Of a stretch of 64,000 bases of DNA, positions 48,001 through 59,665 are shown one piece after another. The DNA lies in contig NC_077229.1 of the NCBI RefSeq assembly GCF_027887165.1, positions 370,755,501-370,819,500 on the forward strand, in the 5' to 3' direction. The stretch comes from Monodelphis domestica. Lineage: Eukaryota; Chordata; Mammalia; Didelphimorphia; Didelphidae. The stretch's first letter is position 1, and every line of letters starts with the position of its first letter. The notes under the pieces were generated by a model. That model made no database searches. It saw nothing but the letters and a program-made list of their open reading frames with translations, and was not told where the DNA came from. Made by a program: the position numbers and the translations under genes.

Positions 48001-48930
48001 GAAACTATCCTGCACTACTGTAGAAGCTCCATATTATCCAGAGTGCATAATAAAAAAAATCTATAGCACAGTTTTCTAGAATTATGAACCTAAAGTGTCA
48101 TAATTTTGAGACATTTTGGGCAGGGCAAATCATACAGGTTTAACTATCCCAATTAAAAAGTAATAAAGAAAAAATGAAGTTATAAAATTTATAGACAGAA
48201 TTTGAAAGAAAATGGAATTTGAAAAATTCATGTTTCATGAAACATCATGTATTTGAGCATACCAATAAGTATCCAAATTAAATAATCAAAATTTCTCATA
48301 AACCTCTGAAGTTCTGAAAACAAAATAATAGCAAAGAGATAAAGAAATATTGCACAGCACCATCTGCTCAAGTTCCAGTTTAATGCGCCAAATCACATTT
48401 TTAGGGTAGAAATGTTTCTCCAAACTATGCAACAAAACTAAATAATAATAAAGTTTTCTTTTATCCTAGAGTTATATTAGATAATATTGGCAGGACAAAA
48501 ATTCAAGGGGGAAGAGTAAACAAAAGAAATCTTAATTTAGAGTAGAAAGATAAACCTTATATCCCATGATTCTGCTCCATAAAGTTAGTAAAAATTGAAC
48601 TCATTTTACAAATAACTGAAACGTACTTCAATGTGTTACTTTTCAACCTCATACTGTGTTCAAACTATGTGTCAAATTATGTAGCACAAAACCAAAGTGT
48701 TAGCAAATTCAATCTTATGAACATTAATTCAATTTTATTTTTAGATCAGCTAAAGTGCTGAAAGGAAGAAAAAAAAAACTATTCCAGATATCAAGGCATA
48801 TAAAAATATCAAGGTCAAGATGGAGACATCATACTTAGGCTTTTCAGCGTCACTACAAAAAAGCAAAATTCCAGATTCTGATTTAGATGAAATCTGCAAG
48901 CTCTGTGTTCACTACAGAATGCTTAGAATA
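48001..48930. other. No gene seen
   Basis: AT-rich sequence; nothing recognised. Confidence 0.4.
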
Positions 48931-49439
48931 GTTCCATCCCACATAGTGGACATTTAGTAAATGCATATTGACCATCTGTCACACTGACTACTCAATGCTA
49001 ATCTTCTAGAACTAGAGCCTTTCTCCATTTTCTGAACATCTCTAGTTATCTTTAGGCTAATTCCAAACTAATTTGTCTTTCTTCTTGATCCTCCACTGTC
49101 ATATTTGGAATGTCCAGAATATAGTCACTATATTCTTCTACATCCTTTTGTTTTTTTTTTTACTATAACTATTTGACTCAACAGAAACATCCCATAAACT
49201 GCATACACTGTCATGAAAAAAATTCTCCTTAGAAAATGTGAAGCAAAGCTAGCTAAAAGAACAGTTGAGACTGGGAGCATACATTGCTTTCCTTTCCTTT
49301 TTAATTTTTTCCTGCTCTGATGTGTTCAATGAAAAGTGTATTCTCTAACTTTCATAATTTGCTATCAACATCATTTGTAGTATTTGAACTGAATTATATT
49401 ACCATTTAGACTTCTTTACATGGCTGTAAGAATTATATA
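48931..49439. other. No gene; L2/MIR-tail trace at the left end
   Basis: 'gcttagaatagttccatccc ... catttagtaaatgcatattg' at 48931-48970 resembles the tail of L2 or MIR. The rest is unassigned. Confidence 0.35.
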
Positions 49440-49444
49440 CAGAA

Positions 49445-49672
49445 GCTCAGAAGTGCAGTAGAAAAAGTACCAGATGTAGAGTCAGCTAAAATTGTGATCA
49501 AATTCTACCATAGCTACTTACTAACTCGATAGCTAAAGACAAATATGTTCTTCCTGAAACCATTTCCTCATCTATAAAATAATATCTTAAGGAACTTTCC
49601 TGTTAGTGATGTAGTGAGGATCAATTTTATAGCATATATTAAATGCTTTACAAACTTTGAAGTGCCGTGTTG
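49445..49672 (+). repeat. MIR-type SINE
   Basis: 'gcagtagaaaaagtacc', 'accatagctacttactaac', 'catttcctcatctataaaat' and 'aaatgctttacaaactttg' in MIR order, plus strand. Confidence 0.65.
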
Positions 49673-49689
49673 ATATCATCCAAAAAATA

Positions 49690-49920
49690 TGTTCTGGCAG
49701 TCAAGAAGACATGGACTCAAATTCAGCTTCAGATAACTACTGCCTTTGTGTTTTTGGGAAAGTCACCTAATTTCTGTCAGCCCCACTTTCTTTAATATGT
49801 AAAATTGGGGAAATAACCGTATTTACAAATATGGTTATTGGGGGATTAATTGATATTACATATGTAAAATAGTTTGAAACCTTTAATATGTAATTGTTGG
49901 ATATTATTACCACATTTGCT
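49690..49920 (+). repeat. MIR-type SINE, second copy
   Basis: 'ggactcaaattcagcttcag', 'gggaaagtcacctaatttc' and 'attggggaaataaccgta' show a second MIR in the same orientation, separated by about 20 bases from the first. Confidence 0.6.
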
Positions 49921-50039
49921 TTCAAATATAAAAAAGGAAATATAAATTGTTTCACTTTGCTTTGGCAGGTTATGGATTAAAAAGCAGTTCATTCACTACC
50001 TGAATATGATATAACTAATACATATATAAATATACTTGC

Positions 50040-50180
50040 TTTATAAATCAGAAGACCAAACAACATTGAGTTTCAGTGATTTGGCCAATATCAAATCACC
50101 AGTTGTGACAGGAATAGATATTTAATTTGAGTCTTCTGATAACTCATACTATGCTTTTATCATTATATTGAACTGATTTT
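50040..50180 (-). repeat. MIR-type relic, antisense
   Basis: 'ttgagtttcagtgatttggcc', 'caccagttgtgacagg' and 'tttgagtcttctgataac' in antisense order. Confidence 0.45.
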
Positions 50181-50800
50181 CTTTCATGACAGTAAGCTTT
50201 CTGTTTCTTTTTTTATCTTTGACTAAATTCTAAGACATGCTACTTTGTTCGCTGCATTTTAAAATTGTTATTGCAAGTCTCTTTCCCCATCTGTAATTTT
50301 CACTTCAGTTAGTCTAGTTCTGAATTACTGACATGAAAAAAAATTGATGACTGGAGAGGAAGAACTCTTAAGCACAGAGGTCAATGGTAATATGTCAGTG
50401 AGCCAGAACAGTCAGTCTCACCAAAATATAGCTCAATTTCATGGAACATTTATTATAACAACATTTAAATATGGCTCAGATTCAGTGTGGCATAAGCAAC
50501 CAAACACCTTCTGTAAATATTAATACCTCTCCTCTTCCTTTTTTGCCAGGACTCTATCAACCTTCAACAATTTTCCATCTGTCAAAAATATGCTTCTTTT
50601 AAGTACTGGTGCTCCATGGCAGACATAATTTCTTCATACACCTTACTTAATATAATAATTATTATATACATTGGTAGATAGCTTAGCATTTTATATACTA
50701 GATATCTCATGATCCCACACGTTAGTCAATGAGTACTGACAAAAAACACTTTGTATTAGTTTAAGGGTCTTAAATTTGATACCCAATTTAGAAAAAAATT
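50181..50800. other. No gene seen
   Basis: Nothing recognised. Confidence 0.4.
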
Positions 50801-50819
50801 ACTGGTATTTAGATAACCT

Positions 50820-50945
50820 TTCATCAGTTTATGAATTCTTGAAGGCAGAGATCAAGCCTTGCTTATCTTTGTATTGACCACAGGTCTTTGTACAGTGCTC
50901 TATATATAGTAGATACATAATGTTAGTTATTTTTATTGAATTGAG
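50820..50945 (+). repeat. L2 3'-tail relic
   Basis: 'gaattcttgaaggcagagatc', 'cttatctttgtattgaccac' and 'tagatacataatgttag' match the L2 3' tail. Confidence 0.55.
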
Positions 50946-51580
50946 CTAATCAATTCCCTTGCCAAAATATTCACTATTTTTTGCTCATTTTCTAGTACTA
51001 TTTTTCTTATTCCAAAGTAAAAATAGTGCATATATGATGTGTCAACTGATGTGTTCACATGACCCTATATCTGATATTTTTTTAAGTCGGAACTCTTATT
51101 TTTCTGCATAGCTTATTGAAAATGTTTATTTCATTTAACATAAATATATGTATATATTTATATGCATACTTGTGTATATATGTATATAGATGCAGACACA
51201 TGTTTATATGCATATATATTTGTTGTACACAATATAACTTCTCTATAAAAAGTTATATCAAGTTTTAGAGCCAGTGTATCTTAAGACCTATGAAAGGAGA
51301 CTTATGAAATATCCAAAAATTCATAATTTATTTTTAATTGAAAATTGACATCAGGGTTTCATGGATTAGCAATATCAAATTATTAGAATGAATTGAAAAC
51401 TCTCTAAGTTTAAGTCCTACTTCTGATTCAAATTCAATGTATAATTATATCACTTAAATTCTCATGATTTTAGACAATCCTGCCCACATATGAGTTTCAT
51501 TTTCATCATTAATTTATTCATTCATTTGTTTATCTCCCTGTGTATTTATGTATTTAATTATTTTTGTAAGATATTCTTGC
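50946..51580. other. No gene seen; TA/TG-rich stretch
   Basis: 51140-51230 is rich in imperfect TATA/TATG units. Otherwise nothing. Confidence 0.4.
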
Positions 51581-51582
51581 TC

Positions 51583-52892
51583 CTCATTGTTGAAATATTG
51601 TCTTAGTTTGAAGTTTGACATCATTTGTTTATACAGATATATGATTTGGGGTTTGGGATTTAAAAGATTGCTCTATTGCAAAAATGAATAATATGGAAAT
51701 ACGTATAAGTGATAACATTTGTATAACCCAGTGGAATTGCTTTTTGTATCTGGGAGGAGGGATGATAGAGAGGAGGGAAAGAAAATGACGGGATAGATTC
51801 CATGTGCTTTTTAAAAATACTTATTAGGTAGGCAGTTTTCAGATAAAGAAATCAAAACTATCAATAAGCACAAAAAAATGTTCTAAATCTCTCATAATTA
51901 GAGAAATGCAAATCCAAACAATGCTGAGGTACCACCTTATACCTAGCAGATTTACTAATATTACAGTAAAGGAAAATAGTAAATGTTGGAAGTGTTGTGG
52001 CAAAATTGAAACTCTAATGCATTGCTGGTGGAGTTGTGAATTGATGTAACCATTCTGAAAAGCAATTTGGAACTAAGCCCAAAGGACTTTAAAAGAATGC
52101 ATACCCTTTGATCCAATAATGTCACTACTAGGTTCATATCCTAAGGGAGTAATAATGAAAAAAATTTGTACAAAAATATTCATAGCTGTGCTCTTTATGG
52201 GAAAATGAGGGGATGCCCTTTGTTTGGGGAATGACTAAATAAATTGTGGTATGTGATGGTGATCGAATACTGCTGTGCTGTAAGGAGTGAAGAACTGGAG
52301 TATTTCTATATAAACTGGAAAATCCTCCAGGAACTGATGCAGAGTGAAATGAGCAGAACCAAGAGAACATTATACATAGAAAGTGAGACACTGTGGAACA
52401 ATATTATGTAATGGACTTTGTCAAGACAAGACAATCTCAAGGGACTTATGAGAAAGAATGCTATCCACATTGAGAGAAAGAACTGTGGGAGTAGAAACAC
52501 AGAAGAAAAACAAATGACATCATTTGTTTATACAGATATATGATTTGGGGTTTGGGCTTTAAAAGATTGCTCTATTTCAAAAATGAATAATATGGAAATA
52601 TTATTAAATAATATGGAGTTTTGATTTCTTTATCTGAAAACTGCCTACCTAATAAGTATTTTAAAAAAGCACATGCAACCTACCCCTTCTTTTTCTTTCC
52701 CTCCTCTCTACCATCCCTCCTCCCAGATCCAAAAAGAATTCCACTGGGTTATACAAATGTTATCACTTATATGTATTTCCATATTATTCATTTTTGCAAT
52801 AGAGCAATCTTTTAAATCCCAAACCCCAAATCATATATCTGTATAAACAAATGATGTCAAACTTCAAACTAAGACAATATTTCAACAATGAG
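51583..52892. repeat. Large inverted repeat with L1 insert in the loop
   Basis: Left arm 51583-51859 and right arm 52617-52892 are reverse complements over about 277 bp with few mismatches; the 757-bp spacer is L1. Each arm contains an L1-type 3'UTR ('agtggaattgctttttg' left) joined to a piece of ORF2 ('cttattaggtaggcagttttc'), so the same unusual junction occurs in both arms. A direct, partial copy of the arm lies at 52514-52600 and a 42-bp copy of its ORF2 end at 53331-53372. Confidence 0.9.
51825..52600 (+). mobile_element. L1 ORF2 C-terminus and partial 3'UTR
   Basis: It contains ORF2 blocks 'aggtaggcagttttcagat', 'ggtaccaccttatacctagc', 'gcattgctggtggagttgtg' and the ORF2 end near 52400, followed by an L1 3'UTR start ('gtagaaacacagaagaaaaac') that switches at 52514 into the same text as the left arm. 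Frame is broken throughout. Confidence 0.8.
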
Positions 52893-53330
52893 AATCCCAG
52901 ATGGCAGTCAATTGATTCTGATTTGTCACCCACTATTGCAAATGTGGGTCACAGACCTCACCCACTCAAGTGTGAATGGGGTGATTACACCTTTGGTGAT
53001 TAAATCTAAAAATGGGCAGATCTCCATACTCAACTTCTAAGTAGGGTGTTTACACTTTTGGTTATTAAAATCTAAAAATAGGCAGGGGTTACAATTTAAT
53101 CTTCTCAAGTAATTGACACAAAATCTAAAGAGGTAATGCATTTCAAGCTAGGATCCAGTAGGGCACTAACTTTGTTTTTCTCCAGTAAAGAGTTCACTCT
53201 ACATGTTTTGGTAGGTGATGATAAACTCTTGGGAGAAAAACAGAACTTTATTGGAGCCTATGTGGGGTTAAAATATATTTTAGATATAAAACTATCATTA
53301 CCCAACCCCCACCTCCCAAGGAAAGAATAT
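52893..53330 (-). mobile_element. LTR-like segment (tentative)
   Basis: In minus orientation it has 'ggctccaataaagttctg' (a polyadenylation signal) near 53250 and two similar ~42-bp sub-repeats (52979-53020 and 53043-53085, core 'taaatctaaaaatgggcag'), as often seen in LTR U3 regions. No partner LTR or primer-binding site was found. Confidence 0.4.
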
Positions 53331-53374
53331 TTTAAAATACTTATTAGGTACGCAGTTTTCAGATAAAGAAAAAA

Positions 53375-53775
53375 AATTTACTTGAAGCTTTCATAATATT
53401 TGGTTAAGAAACATCATAATTGTCTCAGGAAGATTTAATGAGATTCATTCAATTCAAAACTGACTTTGCTCATCTATATGTACACTTGAGTAATTGTAAA
53501 GAAGGTGAGTCAACACATAAAATTTTAAAAAATAAAATTTTACTCTAAACATTTTAATGAAAACTACCTCAATATAAAGGTAAACATAGTGATAAATATT
53601 TATAATACCCATGAAGAAACTTTTGCCATATTGATAATATGTTTATATAACAATAGTTGTCCTTTCGGGAAGACAGCATAAGATGGTGGAGACATCATGG
53701 AAGAATAAGACTGAAATCTGGCTTCTTTATTTAATAATTATCAATTTGATATGTAATGGTTAGAATGGGTGGTCA
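53375..53775. other. No gene seen
   Basis: If the LTR at 53780 is real, the part near 53640-53778 would be its adjoining internal sequence. No viral reading frame is visible. Confidence 0.35.
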
Positions 53776-53779
53776 CCAA

Positions 53780-54185
53780 AATTATAATTACCTCACATCA
53801 CAATACTGTTAATAGCTAGATTTATTAATGAGAAAAAAAAATAAGAGAGAAATATAGAAAGGAGGTGAAGAATTTCCTAGCCTACCAGAAGCTAACAACT
53901 CAGTATCTGTCTCTGAATCCCAGCCTCAGCAAATAACTCCCCCCCTCACCCTCATCCCCAACCCAAACTTCCTGCTGGGTCACATCTAACAAATCCTTAA
54001 TACTAGCTCTCTTACATCACTTCCTAGGAACCAATCATAATTCCTCAATTAGCCTAGCACCACTCAAGGGGGCAATGCCTGTGGGATCAATTCCCTGGTT
54101 GTTTATTGACCCAAATTCAAAACAAATGGAAGGGAAGTCTAAATCTCTAATTGATCAAATCAAAATACAAATTCCTTTCTCACAG
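53780..54185 (-). mobile_element. Probable LTR with adjacent primer-binding-site candidate
   Basis: In minus orientation it begins tgtgagaaaggaatttg (54185), includes a GC-richer central part, an AATAAA ('cattaataaatctagc', about 53815-53830) and then 'ttttggtgaccacccatt' (53764-53781), resembling the TGG-starting primer-binding site after a retroviral 5' LTR. No second LTR is seen within the window. Confidence 0.55.
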
Positions 54186-54835
54186 AGTAAAGATGGACAG
54201 ACTTATTAAATATGTAAGATGGTACAACACCAGGAAATATATTAGATGACTGAATCCAGAAAAGTTCTCATAAACTTTGGATTTACATTAACTACATATT
54301 ACAGTTGAGCTGAAAAAGAATTTCCTGTGTCATGAAGAAAACATTTCTTTCTTTCCTAATTTGATCACAAACTGGCAAATGTATATACTTGTGTATACTT
54401 GAAATGCAATGGTATAAAGGAAAGGGCTTTTTACTAGAATTTCAAGGGTCTTATTCATGAGAACATGGTCAAAATTAATGTAAAATGGTCACTTCATGGT
54501 CACTCATGTGAAAGATAGCAAATGCTAAGACATTTTTCTCCTTGCATAGAATCATATTTTTCTTTTAGGTATAGCCAAAAATAATTTTTATAGTTTACTT
54601 AGATATCTTTCATTATTTTTTTTATTTTGGTTTGCTTGGGGACATGTATTTTTATACTCTTTTATACTGAATTCTCTCAAGGGTAGTTTTATATGGGATT
54701 TGAAATTTGGAGGAATGAAAAGGATAAATATAGGAAATCTGAAGAAAAAGTTAATAACTATGTAAATAAGAAATCCCACAGCATTTCTTTTTTCTCTGGA
54801 TCAATAAATTATTTTTTAATAGTAGTAGTAGTGGT
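54186..54835. other. No gene seen
   Basis: AT-rich, unassigned. It ends in an (AGT)n run at 54821-54831 that belongs to the next element's tail. Confidence 0.4.
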
Positions 54836-55380
54836 AGTCTCTCGGTGAAGGAGAATGACTATTGTCTTTGTGCATTATCATCTATTGATGTACCCTCATG
54901 TGGCTTTGAAGTCCAAAGACTGAGGTGCACAGTTTGTGGCACATGGGGCATGGGTCGCCACTTGTTACGGGAGGTGCGGTTGTGGCTTGGTGTCGGCGTT
55001 CACGCGCAGCGGCAAGACATCGCTCATCTTCAAAGGTGATGGCGGCATGGTGAATGTGGGTTCACCAGCTGCTTCTGACAGAAGCAGCGAGTTCTAGTTG
55101 CTTTGGTGTAATGCCAGCCCACTTCAAGTTGGACTTTAGCTGATCCTTGAATCTTTTCTTTGGTCGGCCTTGTTTCCTGAGTCCAGCTGACAGTTCACCA
55201 TCGAATACCTGTCTTGGTATTCACTGTGGGTCCATGCGGATGATGTGTCCAGACCATCGTAGCTGGGTTTTGAGGACCATGACTTCAATGCTGGTAGAGT
55301 TGGCTCTGTCGAGGACTTCCTGATTGGTGATTCGGTCCTGCCATCAGATCCTCATGATTGACCAGAGAGAGCATTGGTGG
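54836..55380 (-). mobile_element. Non-LTR retrotransposon C-terminal fragment with zinc finger
   Basis: One minus-strand frame runs from about 55357 to a TAG at 54882-54884 with only three internal stops. It reads WQDRITNQEVLDRA, LKTQLRWSGHIIRMD, GRPKKRFKDQLKSNLKWAG, ARERRHQA and a terminal CPMCHKLC...HMRVH zinc finger (C-x2-C-x12-H-x3-H). The RW-GH-RM and GRP-RFKD motifs are typical of the C-terminal part of many LINE polyproteins downstream of reverse transcriptase. All three stops are TGA where CGA (Arg) would be expected. The element ends in a short CTA-type repeat. Its GC content is far above the flanks. The clade is not certain (RTE-like or a related group). Confidence 0.75.
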
Positions 55381-55570
55381 AATTGCTATTACTATTGCTA
55401 ATACTATTACTTTAATTGTATTTACTATGAAATCTTAGACTTGGGCATAGAATTCCCATTTCCATTTGGAAACTTCTAAACAACCGTCTGTAAAAGAATA
55501 TTTTAAATCTTTGACACATTACAAATAAAATGGATCAAAGTGAATTCTAGGCAACTCATCATTTTCACCT
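55381..55570. other. No gene; short ATT/ACT-rich edge
   Basis: attactatt-type units at 55386-55420, next to the LINE fragment's truncated side. Nothing else. Confidence 0.4.
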
Positions 55571-55574
55571 TATA

Positions 55575-55745
55575 CTGTATATTTTATACTTTATAGATTG
55601 CTTTTCCATGTATTATATCTTTTTAGTCTTAAAAAAATCCTGTGAGGTAGGAAGGGTTAATATTTTCCCCTAGTTTTAGAAATAATATTTCCAAAATTCT
55701 CAGAGGTTTCAAAGAACTGTCAGAATGTAACTGTTGAATCATTAT
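55575..55745 (-). repeat. MIR-type relic, antisense
   Basis: 'aatcctgtgaggtaggaagg', 'attttcccctagttttag' and 'ctcagaggtttcaaag' in antisense MIR order. Confidence 0.5.
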
Positions 55746-56555
55746 CAGTTGTCTTTAATATGTTTTTCAGAAGAGATGCCACAAGGCTAAAGAAAGGGTA
55801 ACATCATAATTCTTAAAAAGTGAAAAAAGTGAGAAATATATAAATTAGTAACCTTGTCTTAAATTCCTTAACAACTTTTAAAATAGCTTTTAAAAACAAT
55901 AGTTCATGAATATTTAGAAAATGAAGTAACCATTACAAAAGGCAAATTATTTTTAATAAATATATATATATATATTATTGATTTAGCAATAATAATTCAT
56001 ATCAGACAAATCTCTTGCATTTTTGGTAGTATTGCTAGAAGAGTAATTAAAGAGATTATAATAAGATAAGTCTCTCTGATATCTTTTTTCAACCTTCAAA
56101 ATTCTCAGTATCTATACTTTTGATAGACAATTTTTAAGAATGACATTTTATTACAAAATTCAGCTGCTATTATAAAACTTGATTCCTACCTATTGAAATT
56201 GTAGTGCTTTGAAAAGTATAATTTGATATTACTAGGGGAATAATTATACTTTTTACAGGTTAACTCCAACTTAGAAGCACTGAAAATTTGCATACATCCA
56301 CAACATCATAATTCTTAAAACAGCACCACAAAACTCAGCAACTTTGCATAGTAACTTACTAGATCAAAGGGCATAAAGCCCAACTTTAACAAAATGTCCA
56401 AAGTGGAGAAATAGGCTGGTAAAATTAGAAAAAAGCAGCAAAAACAATAAAAACTGCTTGATCGTAAAATAATTACTACAGTGGCAAAGAATATCAATAT
56501 ATAATCTTAGAAAAAAATGTGAAGTTCACATTTAAAACATGTGAAAATATCTATA
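55746..56555. other. No gene seen
   Basis: Very AT-rich; nothing recognised. Confidence 0.4.
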
Positions 56556-56559
56556 AACA

Positions 56560-57232
56560 AAGTCTCAGATATAATAGTAATTGGACTAGAGGCCAGCAAG
56601 AATTCCTGGAAGAGGAAAGAAAGATATAAATGAAATATGGAAAAAAATAAAGAAATAATTCATAATAATGCAAGAAAATTAAGAAACAACAATTAAGTGC
56701 TTGGTAAAAGAGACACAAAATACTGAAGAAAATGACATCTTAAAAATGAAAATAACCTTAATGGTAAAAGAAGCATAAAAATTAATTGAAGAAAATAACT
56801 TCTGAAAAGCAAAATGGGCCAAATGGAAAAAAGACATGAAATTTTACTAAAGGTGAAAATTTCAAAATGAATGTTAGCCAATGACTCCATGAGACTTCAA
56901 GAAACAATAAAAACAAAATATCTTCCTGGAAAAACAAGTTACTTGGAAAATAGTTTAAGCAGAGATAATTTAACATTTGTTGGACTACTTGAAATGATAT
57001 AATTGAAAATCTGTTACCCTATAAAAGAACTACATTTCCCAGGATCCCACTGACTTCTTGTCATTTCATACTTACTGTAGACAAGGGATATTAGGGAGTG
57101 ATGTAGAGGGTCCCAGTCTCTTTGGCTTGCAGCAAGCATGGTGATGGTGGTAAGGCAAATGTTTTAAATAGACTGATTAGCCATGAGCACGTGGTCTTTA
57201 TTTTGTATCCTAAAAGGGATATAATATAGGAT

Positions 57233-57265
<33 letters not shown>

Positions 57266-59665
57266 AGTTCCTTTATTTCTGATGATCATTAATAAATCTC
57301 CTAAATATATTTTTATTGCACATTAATTTATTTTTTATAAAACTGATAATAAAAAAAAGAGCATAGGTATCATATATGAAGATATCATAAAGGAAAACTG
57401 ATCTGATTTTTTGGATACAAAGGGAAAGCTGGGGATCTTTTAAGAGTTCACTAGTAGCCTGCTGAAAGGGACCCCAAAATGAAAACTCTCATGAATTGTA
57501 TAGTAAAATTCCATAGCTCCCAGCAAGGAGAAAATATTTCAATCAGCTGGAAAGGAAAAAAAGCTATTATTATTATATGTATATATAATACAAAATTTAG
57601 CAACTTCCATGTTAATGTAGTTGATAGCTTGGAATATGATGTTTTAGGGTGCAAAGGATCTAGGATTACAACCTTGAACCACCTATCAAGTATAACTGAG
57701 GATAATCATCCTGGGGAAAAATAACATTTAATGAAATAGACTTCCAAACACTCTTGATTTAATTTAAACAGAACTGAATAAAAAATATGACATTCAAACA
57801 AAAGATTCAACACCAACATAAATATACAAATGTGAAATAGCAATAACAAATGAACTCAAATGAGTTAAACCATATACATTCCTATATTGGAAGACACATG
57901 TAACTCTTAAGAATTTTATTATAATTAAGACATTTGGAAGGTGTTTGCAAAGACATGGGGATTCATTATGATTTAGTTATGTTGAGATGATCTCAAAAAA
58001 AGGAATGAAGGTGTGAGAAAGACAGATTTACTAAGAGAAGATTGAAGGAGATGTTAAAATGGCACAATTTTTTCACATAAAAGAGTTATGCAAGGAAAAG
58101 CCTTTATAGTGGAGAGGCAAATGGTGTGTGTGGGTGGAGGGGTTTTAGGACATGTTTGAAATTCAATCATCAGAATGATCTAAAAAAGGAAATAAAACAT
58201 AATATACATATCTATATACCTTTTATACATATATGTGTATCTTTAAATATGGGTGCATATATATGCATATATACATGGATTTAGGAAGGTAAAGGAATAG
58301 AGTTATGAAGTGATAACGAGGGAGAAAATGAATTGGGGAAGTAATAGGGGGAAGCAAGAAGACTTTTGATGAATGATAGCAATAAAGAATGATAGAATTA
58401 GTATGTAATTCTACTTATATTTAGCATGCATAACTATAATTATGAATGGGATAAACTAACCAATAGAATGGAAACAGATAACAGAATGGATTAGAAACCA
58501 GAATCAAACAATATTTTGTATACAGAAGATGCACTTTAGACAGAAAGACAAAGAGAGTTAAAATGAACAGTCAGAGGTAAGTCTATTATGGTTCAGTGAA
58601 AATGAATTGTGAAAGGGTGGCAATCATGACCTCAGACAAAGCAAAAGCAAAAACAGACTAAATTAAACAAGATAATCAGGGGTGTCACATTTTGATAAAA
58701 AATACCATAAGTAAGTAATATTAAAAATTCCACTCTTTCTCTGATAAAAGCCTCACTTCTGAGACAGATATAGAACCAAATCAAATTTCTAATAATAGCA
58801 GCTATTTCTCAAAGGATATACATAGGCAATTTTTAGGACAAGAAATCAAGGCTATCTATAATCCTACCAAAAATTGTAAATCACTATTGACTAAAGACAA
58901 ATTAAAATATCTTTAAAGTACCACCTCACACAAACCAGAGATTATAAATGCTGAAGGAGATAAGGTAAAACAAGTATAATTATAACATTTAGAGAGAGTA
59001 AAGAACTGGTCTATCCATTCTGGAGGATAAGAAACTATGTCCAAAGAGCCATAAAGGTGTATTCACCTTTGAAACCAGTAATAGCACTACCACCCTATAG
59101 AACAAACTAAAAATAAAAAGGTCTATATGTACAAATATATTTATAAAAATGTCTTTTCCAAGGGCAAAGTATTAAATATTGAGGGGATACTCATCAACTG
59201 GGGGATAGCTGAAAAAGTTGTAGTATATAATTTTGATGGAGTACAATTTTGCTAAAATGAATGAGGGAGTGGTTTCAGGAAAAAAAAAAAACATGGCAAG
59301 TCCTATATAATTGATGCAAAGTGAAGTGAGAAGAATCAAAAGATTATTGTGCATAATAATAGCAATGTGTAATAATAACCAACTTTGAAAGACTTGGATA
59401 CTTTGATCAATGAGGTGTTTCAAGATAATTCAAAAGGAATCAAGATGGAAAAAATGTACTAAAAGAGAGAACTTATGAACTCTGAGTGCAAAGTGAAATT
59501 TAGTATTCTCATTTTCTATTTTTTCAGTGTCTAATAGCGAAATGTGTTTTGCTTGATTTTACACTTATAATTGATATGATATTCTTTGCCTCAGAGAGGG
59601 TGGGAGAAATTCTTGAACTCAAAATTTTAAAATAAGAATTCCTAAAATAGATAAATAAACAAAAA
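56560..59665 (+). mobile_element. Old L1 LINE lacking RT, interrupted by an LTR
   Basis: 56640-57010 has the Lys/Glu-rich coiled coil and an ENSLSRDNLTFVGLLE block (ORF1 RRM start). 57345-57790 has the ORF1 C-terminal region. 57790-58440 is the linker. An ORF2 start-like MNGIN (about 58446) leads into endonuclease remnants to about 58720. The sequence then jumps to the ORF2 3' part (58725-59420; 'attctggaggataagaaac', 'gatgcaaagtgaagtgag') and a 3'UTR ending near 59665. The central RT region is missing and no frame is open. Confidence 0.65.
57012..57340 (+). mobile_element. LTR inserted into L1 ORF1
   Basis: It begins tgttaccctataaaag, has 'catgagcacgtggtcttta' and 'ttaataaatctcc' (polyadenylation signal). 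The second half resembles the LTRs at 30726/34014 in the opposite orientation, for example the 'ggctaattagtcatgggcac...' block. A (TA)n tract (57233-57260) lies inside it. No internal viral region or partner LTR was found, so it is probably a solo LTR. Confidence 0.6.

Noticed and set aside
54845..55039. Cys-containing plus-strand frame of 64 codons
   Set aside because: Antisense shadow of the zinc-finger tail of the minus-strand LINE fragment.
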